From: Paraktedonobacter sp039923935
GTDB taxonomy: Bacteria > Chloroflexota > Ktedonobacteria > Ktedonobacterales > Ktedonobacteraceae
DNA: 22,370 nucleotides
Direction: 5' to 3'
Assembly: GCA_039923935.1 (NCBI GenBank)
Contig: JBDTBU010000057.1
Location: forward strand, 1-22,370
The notes beneath the pieces were generated by a model. That model searched no databases and had not been told where the DNA came from. It saw only the letters and a list, made by a program, of their open reading frames with translations. Shown here one piece after another: positions 13,533-21,990 of the stretch (positions within the stretch are counted from its first letter, which is position 1; each line of letters starts with the position of its first letter). The translations under genes and the position numbers were made by a program.

Positions 13533-15890
13533 CTACTCCGTCCAGACCCAGTCGCGCACTTCCGGCATATCTTCGAGATGCGCTCGTACATAGCTCGTGT
13601 GCTGGGCAAGCAGATCGTTACACTCAGCGATCAACGCCGGAGCGAGTTCTCGCACACGTGGTGCTCTCCGTAGAGCCTCGATGCAGAGGTGATAGCGGCT
13701 CATTTTATTGAGCACGACCATGTTGAATGGGGTCGTGGTCGTTCCTTCCTCGATAAAACCACGGACATGGAAACGATAGGCGTTGGGTCGTCCATGCACC
13801 AGTTCATGGACCGCACGCGGGTAGCCATGAAAAGCAAACACGACAGGTTTCTCTTGCGTGAACTGCCCAATAAAGTCCGCATTCTCCATGCCATGGGGAT
13901 GTAAGTAGGACGGGTAGAGTTTCATGAGATCAACCACATTGACCACGCGCACTTTCAACTCAGGGATATGGTGGCGCAACCACCATGCTGCGGCAATGGT
14001 CTCTTGCGTTGGGATATCTCCTGCACAGGCCAGTACGACATCTGGTTCAAGGTGTTCGTCATTACTGGCCCAATGCCAGGTCGAGATACCCCGGTTACAA
14101 TGGGCAATCGCATCCTCCATATTCATCCATTGCAGTTGTGGCTGCTTATCAATGACAATGAGATTGACATAGTCACGACTACGGAAACAATGATCGGCGA
14201 CCGAGAGCAAGCAATTCGCATCGGGTGGTAAGTAGATGCGTGCGACGGCACCTTTCTTGGAGAGGACCGTGTCGATCAAACCGGGTCCTTGGTGGCTAAA
14301 GCCGTTATGATCGTTGCGCCAGCAGGTTGAGGTCAACAGAATGTTGAGTGAAGAGACTGGTGTGCGCCAGGGCAGCTTGATGCCCTCCTCTAACCACTTC
14401 GCGTGTTGAATAATCATCGAGTCGGCAATCATGGCAAAGGACTCGTACGTCGCGAACAGACCATGTCGTCCGGTAAGCAGATAGCCTTCGAGCCAGCCCT
14501 CGCACAGATGCTCGCTCAAGACCTCCATCACTCTGCCATCAGGTGAGAGATGATCATCAATCGAGATAATTTTCCCGACCGTACAGCGGTTTTCGACCTC
14601 AAAGACATTGCCAAGCCGATTTGAGTTGGTCTCATCAGGACAGAACAGACGGAAGTTTTGTTGCCTGACATTGCGTGTGAACAGATCGCGCAGCATCTTA
14701 CCGAGTTGGCGTGTTGATTCGTGCAACTCCGTCGCGGGCTGTTGCACGTCAATCGCATAGTCCGTAAAGGGCGGAAGATCCAGATCGATCAGGAGGTTGC
14801 CGCCATTGGCATGGGGATTGGCTCCCATACGACGATCTCCCTGCGGCGCAAGCGCAGCAAGCTCTGGGAGCAAACGGCCTGTTTCGTCGAAGAGCGTCTC
14901 CGGGTGATAGCTATGCATCCACTCCTCAAGGATTCTCAGGTGTTCTGGGTTCGCCTTCACATCCGCTACTGGAACCTGGTGCGAACGAAATGTCCCTTCA
15001 ACAGGCAGGCCATCGACCTCTTTTGGTCCGGTCCATCCCTTTGGGGTACGGAGAATGATCGCGGGCCAACGTGGTCTGCTAGTCAATCCATGAGTACGCG
15101 CATCCTCCTGGTAGGATCGAATCTTCGCATAGCACAGGTCCAATGTCTCAGCAAAGAGCTGATGCATCTGCATTGGGTCATCGCCTTCGACGAAGTGGAC
15201 ATCGTAGCCATGCCCTTCGATCAACTTCTGGATATCTTCATCATCGTCGCGTCCCATCACGGTTGGGCCAGAAATTTTATACCCATTCAAGTGTAAAATA
15301 GGGAGGACCGCGCCATCGCGCACCGGATTCAAAAATTTGATACTTTTCCAGGCACCTTCCAGCGGCGCAGTTTCGGCTTCTCCATCGCCCACCACGGCTG
15401 TCACGATCAGATCTGGATTGTCGAAGGCCGCGCCAAAGGCGTGAGCGAGGACATAGCCGAGTTCCCCCCCTTCGTGAATAGAGCCAGGAGTAGGGACACT
15501 TACATGGCTTGGCACCCCCCCAGTTGTTGAGAACTGGCGAAAGAGATGTTGCATCCCCACCGTATCTTGAGAGACTTGCGGGTAGACCTCACTGTAGGTC
15601 CCTTCGAGGTAGACATTTGCCAGGATCGCAGGCCCGCCATGTCCAGGCCCTGCCAGGTAAATCATATTGACATCATGATCCTGGATCAGCCGATTGAGAT
15701 GGACATAGATGAAGCTGAGGCCAGGAGAGGTTCCCCAGTGTCCGAGTAAGCGTGGTTTGATCTGTACGGGATGCAGCGGCTCCCGCAGCAGTGGATTGTC
15801 CTGCAAATAGATCTGACCGACGGTGAGGTAGTTCGCTGCGTTCCAATAGCGGTGCATCAGATCAAGGCATGATTGATCAAGATGAGACAT
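13533..15890 (-). CDS. xfp: Phosphoketolase (xylulose-5-phosphate/fructose-6-phosphate)
   Basis: A 785-residue thiamine-diphosphate enzyme that splits xylulose 5-phosphate (and usually fructose 6-phosphate) with phosphate into acetyl phosphate plus an aldose phosphate, feeding acetate or acetyl-CoA. The length fits the family (about 790-830). Visible motifs: HWGTSPGL at 51-58, GPGHGGPA at 81-88, the thiamine diphosphate/Mg motif GDGEAETAPLEGAW at 168-181 with downstream LHLNGYKI, and GYPRAVHELVHGRP near the C-terminus. GGAGGAG lies about four bases before the ATG. No acetate kinase or phosphotransacetylase gene is next to it, so it seems monocistronic. A leader hairpin and a 14-bp recurrent element lie upstream, and a damaged copy of this 5' region is found at 5494-5700. 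Confidence 0.95.
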   Translation of the reverse strand: MSHLDQSCLDLMHRYWNAANYLTVGQIYLQDNPLLREPLHPVQIKPRLLGHWGTSPGLSFIYVHLNRLIQDHDVNMIYLAGPGHGGPAILANVYLEGTYSEVYPQVSQDTVGMQHLFRQFSTTGGVPSHVSVPTPGSIHEGGELGYVLAHAFGAAFDNPDLIVTAVVGDGEAETAPLEGAWKSIKFLNPVRDGAVLPILHLNGYKISGPTVMGRDDDEDIQKLIEGHGYDVHFVEGDDPMQMHQLFAETLDLCYAKIRSYQEDARTHGLTSRPRWPAIILRTPKGWTGPKEVDGLPVEGTFRSHQVPVADVKANPEHLRILEEWMHSYHPETLFDETGRLLPELAALAPQGDRRMGANPHANGGNLLIDLDLPPFTDYAIDVQQPATELHESTRQLGKMLRDLFTRNVRQQNFRLFCPDETNSNRLGNVFEVENRCTVGKIISIDDHLSPDGRVMEVLSEHLCEGWLEGYLLTGRHGLFATYESFAMIADSMIIQHAKWLEEGIKLPWRTPVSSLNILLTSTCWRNDHNGFSHQGPGLIDTVLSKKGAVARIYLPPDANCLLSVADHCFRSRDYVNLIVIDKQPQLQWMNMEDAIAHCNRGISTWHWASNDEHLEPDVVLACAGDIPTQETIAAAWWLRHHIPELKVRVVNVVDLMKLYPSYLHPHGMENADFIGQFTQEKPVVFAFHGYPRAVHELVHGRPNAYRFHVRGFIEEGTTTTPFNMVVLNKMSRYHLCIEALRRAPRVRELAPALIAECNDLLAQHTSYVRAHLEDMPEVRDWVWTE

Positions 15891-16234
15891 GTTCTCCTCC
15901 TAACGAGATAGACCTGGCAACGGTTCTGCCAGCAAGACAGGTGTTGCTAGTTGTATATACTCTCTCACTGAAGTTTTTGGATACAGGAAAGGGGCCGATA
16001 GAATTGTTCCTCTTCATAAGCATACAGGGCACCAATAACAGCACTCTCACATGGGTGTACCTCTCCATCACAATGTCATCACAACCTCTGAAGGACGGGG
16101 TGAATGCGTGAGAGAAGAAAGAAAGATGAACGGCAGGCTGTATCCTGGGTAGACGCACGGCTCACTTCCTTCGCTCCCTGATTTCCTGGCATGAAGCGGC
16201 TCTATCCTTCTATCCTTCTGTCCTTGTTCTCACA
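15891..16234. other. Leader and promoter region of xfp, with hairpin and micro-repeat
   Basis: No credible gene. CCTGGCAAC (15913-15921) pairs imperfectly with GTTGCTAG (15943-15950) just before the xfp ribosome site. The hairpin is conserved, and perfect, in the relic copy at 5597-5635, which suggests it matters. At 16202-16225 there are three head-to-tail copies of an 8-9 base word (CTATCCTT with variants). Confidence 0.45.
15999..16012 (-). promoter_or_regulatory. Recurrent 14-bp element upstream of xfp
   Basis: Minus strand GAGGAACAATTCTA about 109 bases before the xfp ATG. With its flank (ATGAAGAGGAAC) it matches the copy at 7633-7646 over 12 consecutive bases. GGAAC resembles the -35 word of ECF sigma promoters, but I see no consistent -10. 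Confidence 0.4.
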
Positions 16235-16702
16235 TTATCCTAAACGTCTTCCGCCGCGCCGTCCCAGACTAAATGTGACGGCGGCAGCGGCGAGTCTAAG
16301 AAGCACCTGACGACTGGCAGATTTAAAAAGGGGAGTTCCTGATGCACACCGTAATGCTGTGCCAGCCAGATCAGCAGACGTGCACACCCAGCCTGGTAGA
16401 GCCTCTGGTACGCTCACACCCGCACGACGCAAATGATCAGCCCAGATCGTTGCGTGCTGTTGTTCGGCCTGTGCCATGTGTCGGTAGAGTTCTGCCAGGT
16501 GGGAATCCTGCTCAGCACGAGCAAGTGCCTGGTAGAGGGCTACTCCCTCTTGTTCAGCACGAATATTTGCGCGGTACCGTTTTACGTCATCCTTTGTAAC
16601 CGTGGTGCATCTCCGAGAAGAAAACAAGTGAAGAGCACGCGCAGGAAAGCCTCCAACTGGTCGTAATAGTATATCCAGCGTCAACGCGAGCTTATCGAGC
16701 AT
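16235..16702 (-). pseudogene. Ferritin-like (rubrerythrin-type) domain, truncated VIT1/CCC1-type protein
   Basis: The frame encodes 155 residues. Residues about 35-95 resemble the ferritin-like domain that precedes the transporter part in some VIT1/CCC1 iron/manganese transporters: DDVKRYRANIRAEQEGVALY, LARAEQDSHLAELYRHMAQA and EQQHATIWADHLRRAG, with Glu and Glu-xx-His metal-ligand patterns. After LPGW the reading changes character. The +1 frame from about 16390 continues as ARLLIWLAQHYGVHQELPFL, which is what the family shows next, so a frameshift is likely there. The transporter helices are absent altogether. No good ribosome site precedes the ATG at 16702. I read it as a decaying gene, though expression of a short stand-alone ferritin-like protein is possible. 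Confidence 0.55.
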
Positions 16703-16754
16703 GTATAGATACCGTAAGTTGAAGGTTGTACGTCAGTTTGGCTCATCCCACTAT

Positions 16755-18845
16755 TTAGGTGTGATGTTCAATTTTATCAGCTAATTCGCCAATAAAGCGC
16801 GATTCCTGACCGCGCACCGTCACAAGAAAGAGTCGGTCAGCGGCGCGTGTTATGCCGACATAGCAGAGCATACGTGCACGCTCAATCTCCAGACATGCCT
16901 CCTCCTCGTCCTGCACATCTCTACGCGGCTGACGGGGAAACTCGCCCTCGTTGAGGCCCATCAGGAAGACGACGGGAAACTCTAGTCCCTTGGCGGAATG
17001 GATGGTCATGATTTTGATCTGCTCTTCTAGGATATTAAAATCGGCATCGCTATGCAAAGCGGCCCGCAGACCCCTCCCAATTAGAATATCTTTGCAACGC
17101 TCACATGTACGATTTTCCTGGCAGAGTACAGCAATATCAGCGGGACGATACTGCTCACTGATAAGCTTGAGGATGTGTTCGCACACGAGGTCGATCTGAG
17201 TATGGCTGTACTCAGATCGGAGTAGCCCTGGTAGATAGCCATCGCGGCGCGTCCATAGAGGATCGACGTATTCGTTTGAAGCACGCATCAGCGTATTATG
17301 CGCGATCAACTGCGCAGCGGCCTCGGCGATCTGGCTGGTGCTACGATAGTTTACGCGCAGGATCGAGGTGCGCCCGCGTGCGCTGATCCCTGCTTGCACC
17401 CAGGAGAAACCGCGTGAGTAGAGCGTTTGCGCGGCATCGCCCAACACCATCATCGTACTCTGGGGAGCCGCCAACGCCTGAATCGCTCGCAGTTCAACCG
17501 GCTTGAAGTCCTGCGACTCGTCGATGATAATATCGTCAAACAATTTGGCGAGAGGACCAATCTGAGCTAGACGCAAGGTCAACAAAGCCGCATCTGCCCA
17601 TTCGTGAACACCGGCAGCTTCCATGCGCCTCTGATACGCTCGATACACCTTCCAAACAGCCTCACGCTGGATAGGACCAAGGGCAGTCTTACGCCCATAA
17701 CGCTTAACCACCTTATAGGCTTCAACGCTGCCGAGATCCAAGCCCTTAAGTACCCACTGGATCTCGTCCAAAAAAAAGCTCTCGTCGCGCTTGAGTACCA
17801 GCGCCGTCTCGCGTGCTCTCACCTCAGCCAGTGCCTCGCGCAAAAACTGGCGCGGCAAGAACTGGTTTTTGGGAATGTTGAAGCGATTTCCCAGCAGCGA
17901 GAGCATGATACTATGGGCTGTACGCACCTCCAGATTGGCAGGAGAGGGACCGTTCAGTTCCTCCACAAGCGTTTTGGTTGCGGAAGCCAGGGTAGAATTA
18001 AACGTCACCACCAGCACGCGGCGACCCTGTTTTGCCAAACGGATAGCGCGGTAAATACCGATAGTCGTCTTTCCACAGCCAGCAGTTCCCTTGAGCAGGA
18101 GGAGCGGTACATGCTCCATATCCACGTATTGCTGCTGATTGCCCTCTAGATTGAGCATCAGTTTCTTAATACGCCCCTCCAAATAGTCCTCCAAGCTGTC
18201 TAGCCTGGTGCGATAAAGCAACTGTGATGAATCGAATAGCACAGTCTTCATTTTTGGCGATGTAGCAACATCCATCAAATGCGCCTGCGCCTGAGCTGGC
18301 AAACCAGATAGATTGAAAACCTCATCCAATGTCTCGGCATCTTTGACCATTTGCACCAACGCGGCTGGTACACCCAATAAACGCAATTGCGCTTCGCGAA
18401 AATAGGTGAAATAATTCTTCTCCTGAGCAGCGTCGTCAGTCGGTGAAGCAGCCTGAGCATAGTATTGTGCATCACGATACGTTGGTATGCTCGATATGGG
18501 AACAGCAATTGGGAGATTTTCCTGGTGTGCAGGTGCTTCCCAAGGCTGGAATTGGGCTGAGCGATCAAAATTGAGCAGATGTGCCCGATCAACAAGTTTA
18601 TGGCTGCCAAGTCTCCATAAAACAAGCGTTTGGCCCCGCATCTCGTAGAGAAGGCGACTTCCCCTATCAATATAGCATTCCCAAATATCGTCCCCAGCCA
18701 GCAAGAGTCGATGAGCATTCAATGAAGGATGTTGCTGGTTATTCGTTAAAAATATGATTTTACGCGTCGTAATTTCCTGTTTTTGCGCTGCCAACTGGCG
18801 AAACGCATCCTCAAAATCTCTGGTCACGAGTACTTCAGCAAACAT
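16755..18845 (-). CDS. UvrD/Rep-type helicase with N-terminal RelE-like domain
   Basis: A 696-residue protein. Residues about 1-90 resemble the RelE/YafQ toxin fold: HPSLNAHRLL, then DDIWECYIDRGSRLLYE and a LVLWRLGSHKLVDRAH ending. After a linker of about 150 residues comes a superfamily-1A helicase: Walker A GTAGCGKT (253-260), Walker B IIIDESQD (439-446), GDAAQTLY (469-476), VNYRS (498-502), TIHSAKGLEF (614-623) and VGITRA (663-668). It should be an ATP-driven 3'-5' DNA translocase used in repair or defence. The region between motif I and Walker B is shorter than in UvrD. Whether the N-terminal domain cleaves RNA, or only folds like RelE to bind nucleic acid, cannot be told. No antitoxin gene is adjacent. 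A weak GAGG precedes the ATG. Confidence 0.85.
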   Translation of the reverse strand: MFAEVLVTRDFEDAFRQLAAQKQEITTRKIIFLTNNQQHPSLNAHRLLLAGDDIWECYIDRGSRLLYEMRGQTLVLWRLGSHKLVDRAHLLNFDRSAQFQPWEAPAHQENLPIAVPISSIPTYRDAQYYAQAASPTDDAAQEKNYFTYFREAQLRLLGVPAALVQMVKDAETLDEVFNLSGLPAQAQAHLMDVATSPKMKTVLFDSSQLLYRTRLDSLEDYLEGRIKKLMLNLEGNQQQYVDMEHVPLLLLKGTAGCGKTTIGIYRAIRLAKQGRRVLVVTFNSTLASATKTLVEELNGPSPANLEVRTAHSIMLSLLGNRFNIPKNQFLPRQFLREALAEVRARETALVLKRDESFFLDEIQWVLKGLDLGSVEAYKVVKRYGRKTALGPIQREAVWKVYRAYQRRMEAAGVHEWADAALLTLRLAQIGPLAKLFDDIIIDESQDFKPVELRAIQALAAPQSTMMVLGDAAQTLYSRGFSWVQAGISARGRTSILRVNYRSTSQIAEAAAQLIAHNTLMRASNEYVDPLWTRRDGYLPGLLRSEYSHTQIDLVCEHILKLISEQYRPADIAVLCQENRTCERCKDILIGRGLRAALHSDADFNILEEQIKIMTIHSAKGLEFPVVFLMGLNEGEFPRQPRRDVQDEEEACLEIERARMLCYVGITRAADRLFLVTVRGQESRFIGELADKIEHHT

Positions 18846-18967
18846 AGCAGCATCTTCCTCTCTTGTACATTTTTTCTGGACCTAAAACATATATTAATGC
18901 AGATTTATAAACTATTCAACTCATATATCAAAAAGTCCTTGTTACACACACTCACGCGGATGGGCGG

Positions 18968-18996
18968 TTGACACAATCGAGTACAATAGCATAGAG
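18968..18996 (+). promoter_or_regulatory. Possible promoter of the SirB1-like gene
   Basis: Perfect TTGACA at 18968-18973 with ATAGAG seventeen bases downstream (18991-18996). The -10 is a poor match, so confidence rests on the -35 and on its position about 100 bases before the start. Confidence 0.35.
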
Positions 18997-19041
18997 AGTT
19001 TTTTAGGACAAAAAGCCGATCAAAGGCGCAAAAATCCAGAC

Positions 19042-19081
19042 CCTTGCCTTGTCGCTGAGCCAAGCATTGCACAAGACAAGG
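19042..19081 (+). repeat. Leader hairpin before the SirB1-like gene
   Basis: CCTTGCCTTGT (19042-19052) and ACAAGACAAGG (19071-19081) pair over 11 positions with one mismatch. It ends at the GGGG that precedes an out-of-frame ATG at 19089, and lies 17 bases before the gene start at 19099. Confidence 0.4.
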
Positions 19082-19098
19082 GGTGAACATGGCGGTGT

Positions 19099-19989
19099 AT
19101 GTCAGAAGAATTTATGGAGGCTCGTCAGCGAGCACGCCAGGCATTTACCAATGTAATTACAGGAGACGAAGCCAGCATCGACCTGGCACGTGCGGCCCTG
19201 CTCATCGCAGCGGAAGAGTATCCCGACCTGGATATTGACCAGTATTTGGGCCGTCTGGATATGTTGGCAAGCCAGGTACAGAAGCACCTAGCAGGTTCAT
19301 CTGAGCAAGCAATCGGTATCCCAGCAACCGAGCAGGCATGTATGGAAACGTTGCGTGCCCTGAATGTCGTGCTTTTTGAGCAAGAACATTTTCGCAGTAG
19401 CCAAGCGGATTACTACAATCCCCAAAACAGTTTCCTCAACCGTGTACTAGAGAGGCGCGTGGGCATTCCACTCTCGCTCTCGCTCGTCTATATAGAAGTA
19501 GGTACACGGCTGGGCCTCTCGCTGGCAGGTGTTGGAATGCCCTTCCACTTTATCGTGCGTTGTACCATGCCGGAGGGAACGTGTATCTATATTGATCCTT
19601 ACGAGAAAGGCAAGTTTCTCAGCGCACCCGATTGTCGTCGTCGTCTCGTACACATCTTCAAAGACCCGGCAGATCTCGACTCCCGCTGGTTGGAGCCACT
19701 CGCACCCAAACAACTTCTCGTGCGAATGCTTAGCAACCTGAAACAGATCTATCTTCACAAAAACGACTATCAACGCACCCTAACCGTCTGTGATCGCATC
19801 CTTTTGCTCAATCCCCAGCACCCTAGTGAATTGCGCGACCACGGCCTCGTTTCTTTTCACTTGAAATACTACTCACGTGCGCTCCGCGATTTGAATGCCT
19901 ATATCGAACTGGCTCCCCAGGCTGACGATCTACGAGAGATCAGGCAGCAGATCAACATTATCCGCCAGATCATTGCTATGATGAACTGA
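19099..19989 (+). CDS. SirB1 family transglutaminase-like/TPR protein
   Basis: A 296-residue protein. The first two thirds match the SirB1/transglutaminase-like family: FRSSQADYYNPQNSFLNRVL, ERRVGIPLSLSLVYIEVGTR, LGLSLAGVGMPFHFIVR and IDPYEKGKFLS. The last third (about 205-290) is TPR-like (LKQIYLHKNDYQRTLTVCDR, LNPQHPSELRDHGLVSF, YSRALRDLNAYIEL). Family members are widespread cytoplasmic proteins of unsettled function, with no proven transglutaminase activity. The ATG at 19099 is the first possible start after an in-frame stop at 19084. Its ribosome site is weak (GGCGG). The next gene follows in the same direction. Confidence 0.85.
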   Translation: MSEEFMEARQRARQAFTNVITGDEASIDLARAALLIAAEEYPDLDIDQYLGRLDMLASQVQKHLAGSSEQAIGIPATEQACMETLRALNVVLFEQEHFRSSQADYYNPQNSFLNRVLERRVGIPLSLSLVYIEVGTRLGLSLAGVGMPFHFIVRCTMPEGTCIYIDPYEKGKFLSAPDCRRRLVHIFKDPADLDSRWLEPLAPKQLLVRMLSNLKQIYLHKNDYQRTLTVCDRILLLNPQHPSELRDHGLVSFHLKYYSRALRDLNAYIELAPQADDLREIRQQINIIRQIIAMMN

Positions 19990-20075
19990 GCCGTTTCACA
20001 GAACACCTGTCACCTTCAATGGCGCTGGAACGTGCATCACATAGGGAGAGCATGCAACGAGAAAGCGAGTACATT

Positions 20076-20417
20076 ATGGCAAACTGGAATCAGCACGATC
20101 TGCGAACGCACATGAAGGTCTACTCATCTGATAATGAGCCTGTTGGGCATGTAGCCGAAATTTATGAAGATTCTTTTCTTTTACATAAAGGCTATTTTTT
20201 GCCTGGGGACCGTTATATTCCCTACAGTGCACTAGCCTCTATCCGAGAGAACGAGTTACAATTAAACCTGAGCGCATCCGTCCTTGAGCAAACAGAATGG
20301 GAAAAACGTCCCGACTATGAGCACCATCTCGGTGATCCCACGCAGCTCATGTACGACCGAGGGCATAATGTGTATGATCCCTATGATGAAATGGGCTTCG
20401 ATAAAACAAGTACCTAA
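20076..20417 (+). CDS. PRC-barrel/DUF2171-like small protein
   Basis: A 113-residue protein (start at 20076). The segment LRTHMKVYSSDNEPVGHVAE, then IYEDSFLLHKG, FLPGDRYIPYSALASI and LNLSASVLEQTEWEKRP has the pattern of PRC-barrel-like DUF2171 domains: a short beta-barrel with VG.V..., IPY..I and a final EWE. The C-terminus is polar with Tyr/Asp repeats. Such proteins are often stress-related and of unknown function. An alternative start at 20052 (MQRESEY) has GGGAG very close to it; the ATG at 20076 matches the usual family N-terminus better. It lies 86 bp after the SirB1-like gene on the same strand and may share its transcript. Confidence 0.7.
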   Translation: MANWNQHDLRTHMKVYSSDNEPVGHVAEIYEDSFLLHKGYFLPGDRYIPYSALASIRENELQLNLSASVLEQTEWEKRPDYEHHLGDPTQLMYDRGHNVYDPYDEMGFDKTST

Positions 20418-20703
20418 AACATACGGTATGTATCGTGCGAACATAACCAGTAATGGGTATCTGCGAGCGGCCAATCTCTCAGAAAGATACGGTTAGAACC
20501 TGAGAGTATTTACGGTAATCACCTGATGGTTTTGAATGATCAGTTTCCGTAAAATAGAGGTAGAGAAACACAAAAAAATAGTTGACACGTCGATGTTCAA
20601 CGCCCGCATGTTTTGAGCCTGTGAGCATTGACGACGAGGCCACACGGAGGGGTGCCGGCAAGCTGATTTTTGCCGAGTCATTTCCCGAAGGGAGCGTGGA
20701 ATC
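20418..20703. other. Intergenic region upstream of the sigma factor
   Basis: No credible gene. It contains a TTGACA at about 20583-20588 within GTTGA...TCAAC, but no matching -10 downstream. I could not identify a promoter with confidence. Confidence 0.35.
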
Positions 20704-21804
20704 ATGGCTGTTGTTCATCCAACACGAGAGGCATATAGCAACGAACTCGATGTGCTATTCGCCCCCTCAACAGATGTACCATCGCCCTTTCTCGTCACGG
20801 ACCTGGAGAAACTCTTCACCATCACCTCAAGTAGGCGCGATAGAGAGCCACTGGAGGAATTGAATGAAACCGGGAGGAGCTTTCTTAGCGAGAATGACGA
20901 GGAAGAAGAGAGCAACGAGAACCTGGAAAATGGACCTGCGCTGAGCAGCAGAAGGATCAAAGGCATCCGCCAAACATCCGGCTCTGAAGATGCTTTTCAG
21001 AGTTATTTACGCGATATTCGCGGACTGGGTCTGCTCACGCACAGCGAAGAGATCGAAATGGCCCAACGAGCGGCGGCAGGCGATGATTGGGCACGTCGTC
21101 GGCTGATCGAGTGTAACCTGCGCTTGGTTATTTCCATCGCACGCCGCTATATCAGCACTGGGGTGCCACTGATTGACCTGATCCAAGAAGGCAACCTGGG
21201 CTTGATGCGTGCAGCGGAAAAGTTCGATTACCAACGCGGTTGCCACTTTGGCACCTATGCCACCTGGTGGATTCGCCAGGCGGTGAGTCGTGCTGCGGGT
21301 GAAAACTTGCGCTTGATCCACCTGCCAGAACATGTCGCCACACGTCTGCGCAAGGTGCGCCGCATAGCAGCCCAACTCTCACAAGAAAATGGGCTGGACC
21401 CCTTGCCTGAACAAATCGCTATAGCCTGTAACTTTAGTCTAGCCGAAGTCACCGATCTGCTGGGCATTATCGAGCAGCCGGTTTCGCTCGATGCCCCTGT
21501 CGATGAGGAGGCACGCTACTCGCTGGCCGATAGTCTAGAAGATAGCGCAGCGCCGGCCCCGGCGGAAACTGCCTCGCAACACCTACTCGGCGAAGAATTG
21601 CATCGTGCTCTGGCCACGCTTACACCCCGCGAGTCCTCAGTCATTACCTTACGCTATGGCATCGGCGATGGGCGTAGCCGCACGCTGTTGGAGGTCGGCA
21701 AAGAACTGGGCATCTCACGTGAACGTGTACGCCAGCTCGAAGTGGTCGCGCTTATGAAACTGCGCGGAGCAAATGGCAGTACCTCACTGCGCGAATGTGT
21801 GTGA
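20704..21804 (+). CDS. RNA polymerase sigma-70 family factor (RpoD/SigA-like)
   Basis: A 366-residue sigma factor. After an acidic, low-complexity N-terminus (about 1-95, with a Glu run at 67-69) come region 1.2 (about 98-127, SYLRDIRGLGLLTHSEEIEM), region 2 (about 133-205) with DLIQEGNLGLMRAAEKFDYQ and TYATWWIRQAVSRA, region 3 (about 206-280), and region 4 (about 297-355) with TLRYGIGDG and LLEVGKELGISRERVRQLE. The intact regions 2.3-2.4 and 4.2 show it should recognise -10 and -35 promoters of the TTGACA/TATAAT type. No region 1.1-like domain is clear, so it could be a group 2 factor rather than the essential primary sigma. GGGAG lies eleven bases before the ATG. A strong hairpin follows the stop. 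Confidence 0.9.
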   Translation: MAVVHPTREAYSNELDVLFAPSTDVPSPFLVTDLEKLFTITSSRRDREPLEELNETGRSFLSENDEEEESNENLENGPALSSRRIKGIRQTSGSEDAFQSYLRDIRGLGLLTHSEEIEMAQRAAAGDDWARRRLIECNLRLVISIARRYISTGVPLIDLIQEGNLGLMRAAEKFDYQRGCHFGTYATWWIRQAVSRAAGENLRLIHLPEHVATRLRKVRRIAAQLSQENGLDPLPEQIAIACNFSLAEVTDLLGIIEQPVSLDAPVDEEARYSLADSLEDSAAPAPAETASQHLLGEELHRALATLTPRESSVITLRYGIGDGRSRTLLEVGKELGISRERVRQLEVVALMKLRGANGSTSLRECV

Positions 21805-21813
21805 CCTCACAAA

Positions 21814-21876
21814 ACAAGCGATAAATGGTGCAGCAGCATGGCGTTTCGCCATGCTGCTGCACCATTTATCGCTTGT
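21814..21876. terminator. Perfect 30-bp hairpin after the sigma-factor gene
   Basis: Arms 21814-21843 and 21847-21876 are exact reverse complements around a TTT loop, starting 10 bp after the sigma-factor stop. No T-run follows on the plus strand (CATACTTTCTTCG), so it is not a textbook intrinsic terminator. It probably ends or stabilises the transcript. Confidence 0.65.
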
Positions 21877-21892
21877 CATACTTTCTTCGATC

Positions 21893-21922
21893 TCGACGAA
21901 TGGGACAATGATGTGCTACACT
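21893..21922 (+). promoter_or_regulatory. Weak promoter candidate of the zinc-ribbon gene
   Basis: TCGACG (21893-21898) and TACACT (21917-21922) are 18 bases apart, with four and five matches to consensus. It sits between the hairpin and the zinc-ribbon ATG, leaving a leader of about 65 nt. Confidence 0.3.
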
Positions 21923-21990
21923 GCGTGTATCAGAATAAACTACGGGTTGCTTACCAGCGAACCTACCAGTGCTCATTGAGAGGAAAAATC

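Noticed and set aside
15877..16158. 93-codon minus-strand frame overlapping the xfp start
   Set aside because: No ribosome site or domain. It runs through the xfp leader hairpin and SD region and is best explained as chance.
19089..19280. Out-of-frame ATG with the better ribosome site before the SirB1-like gene
   Set aside because: The frame has no family resemblance and closes within the gene. The SirB1 homology is in the frame starting at 19099.
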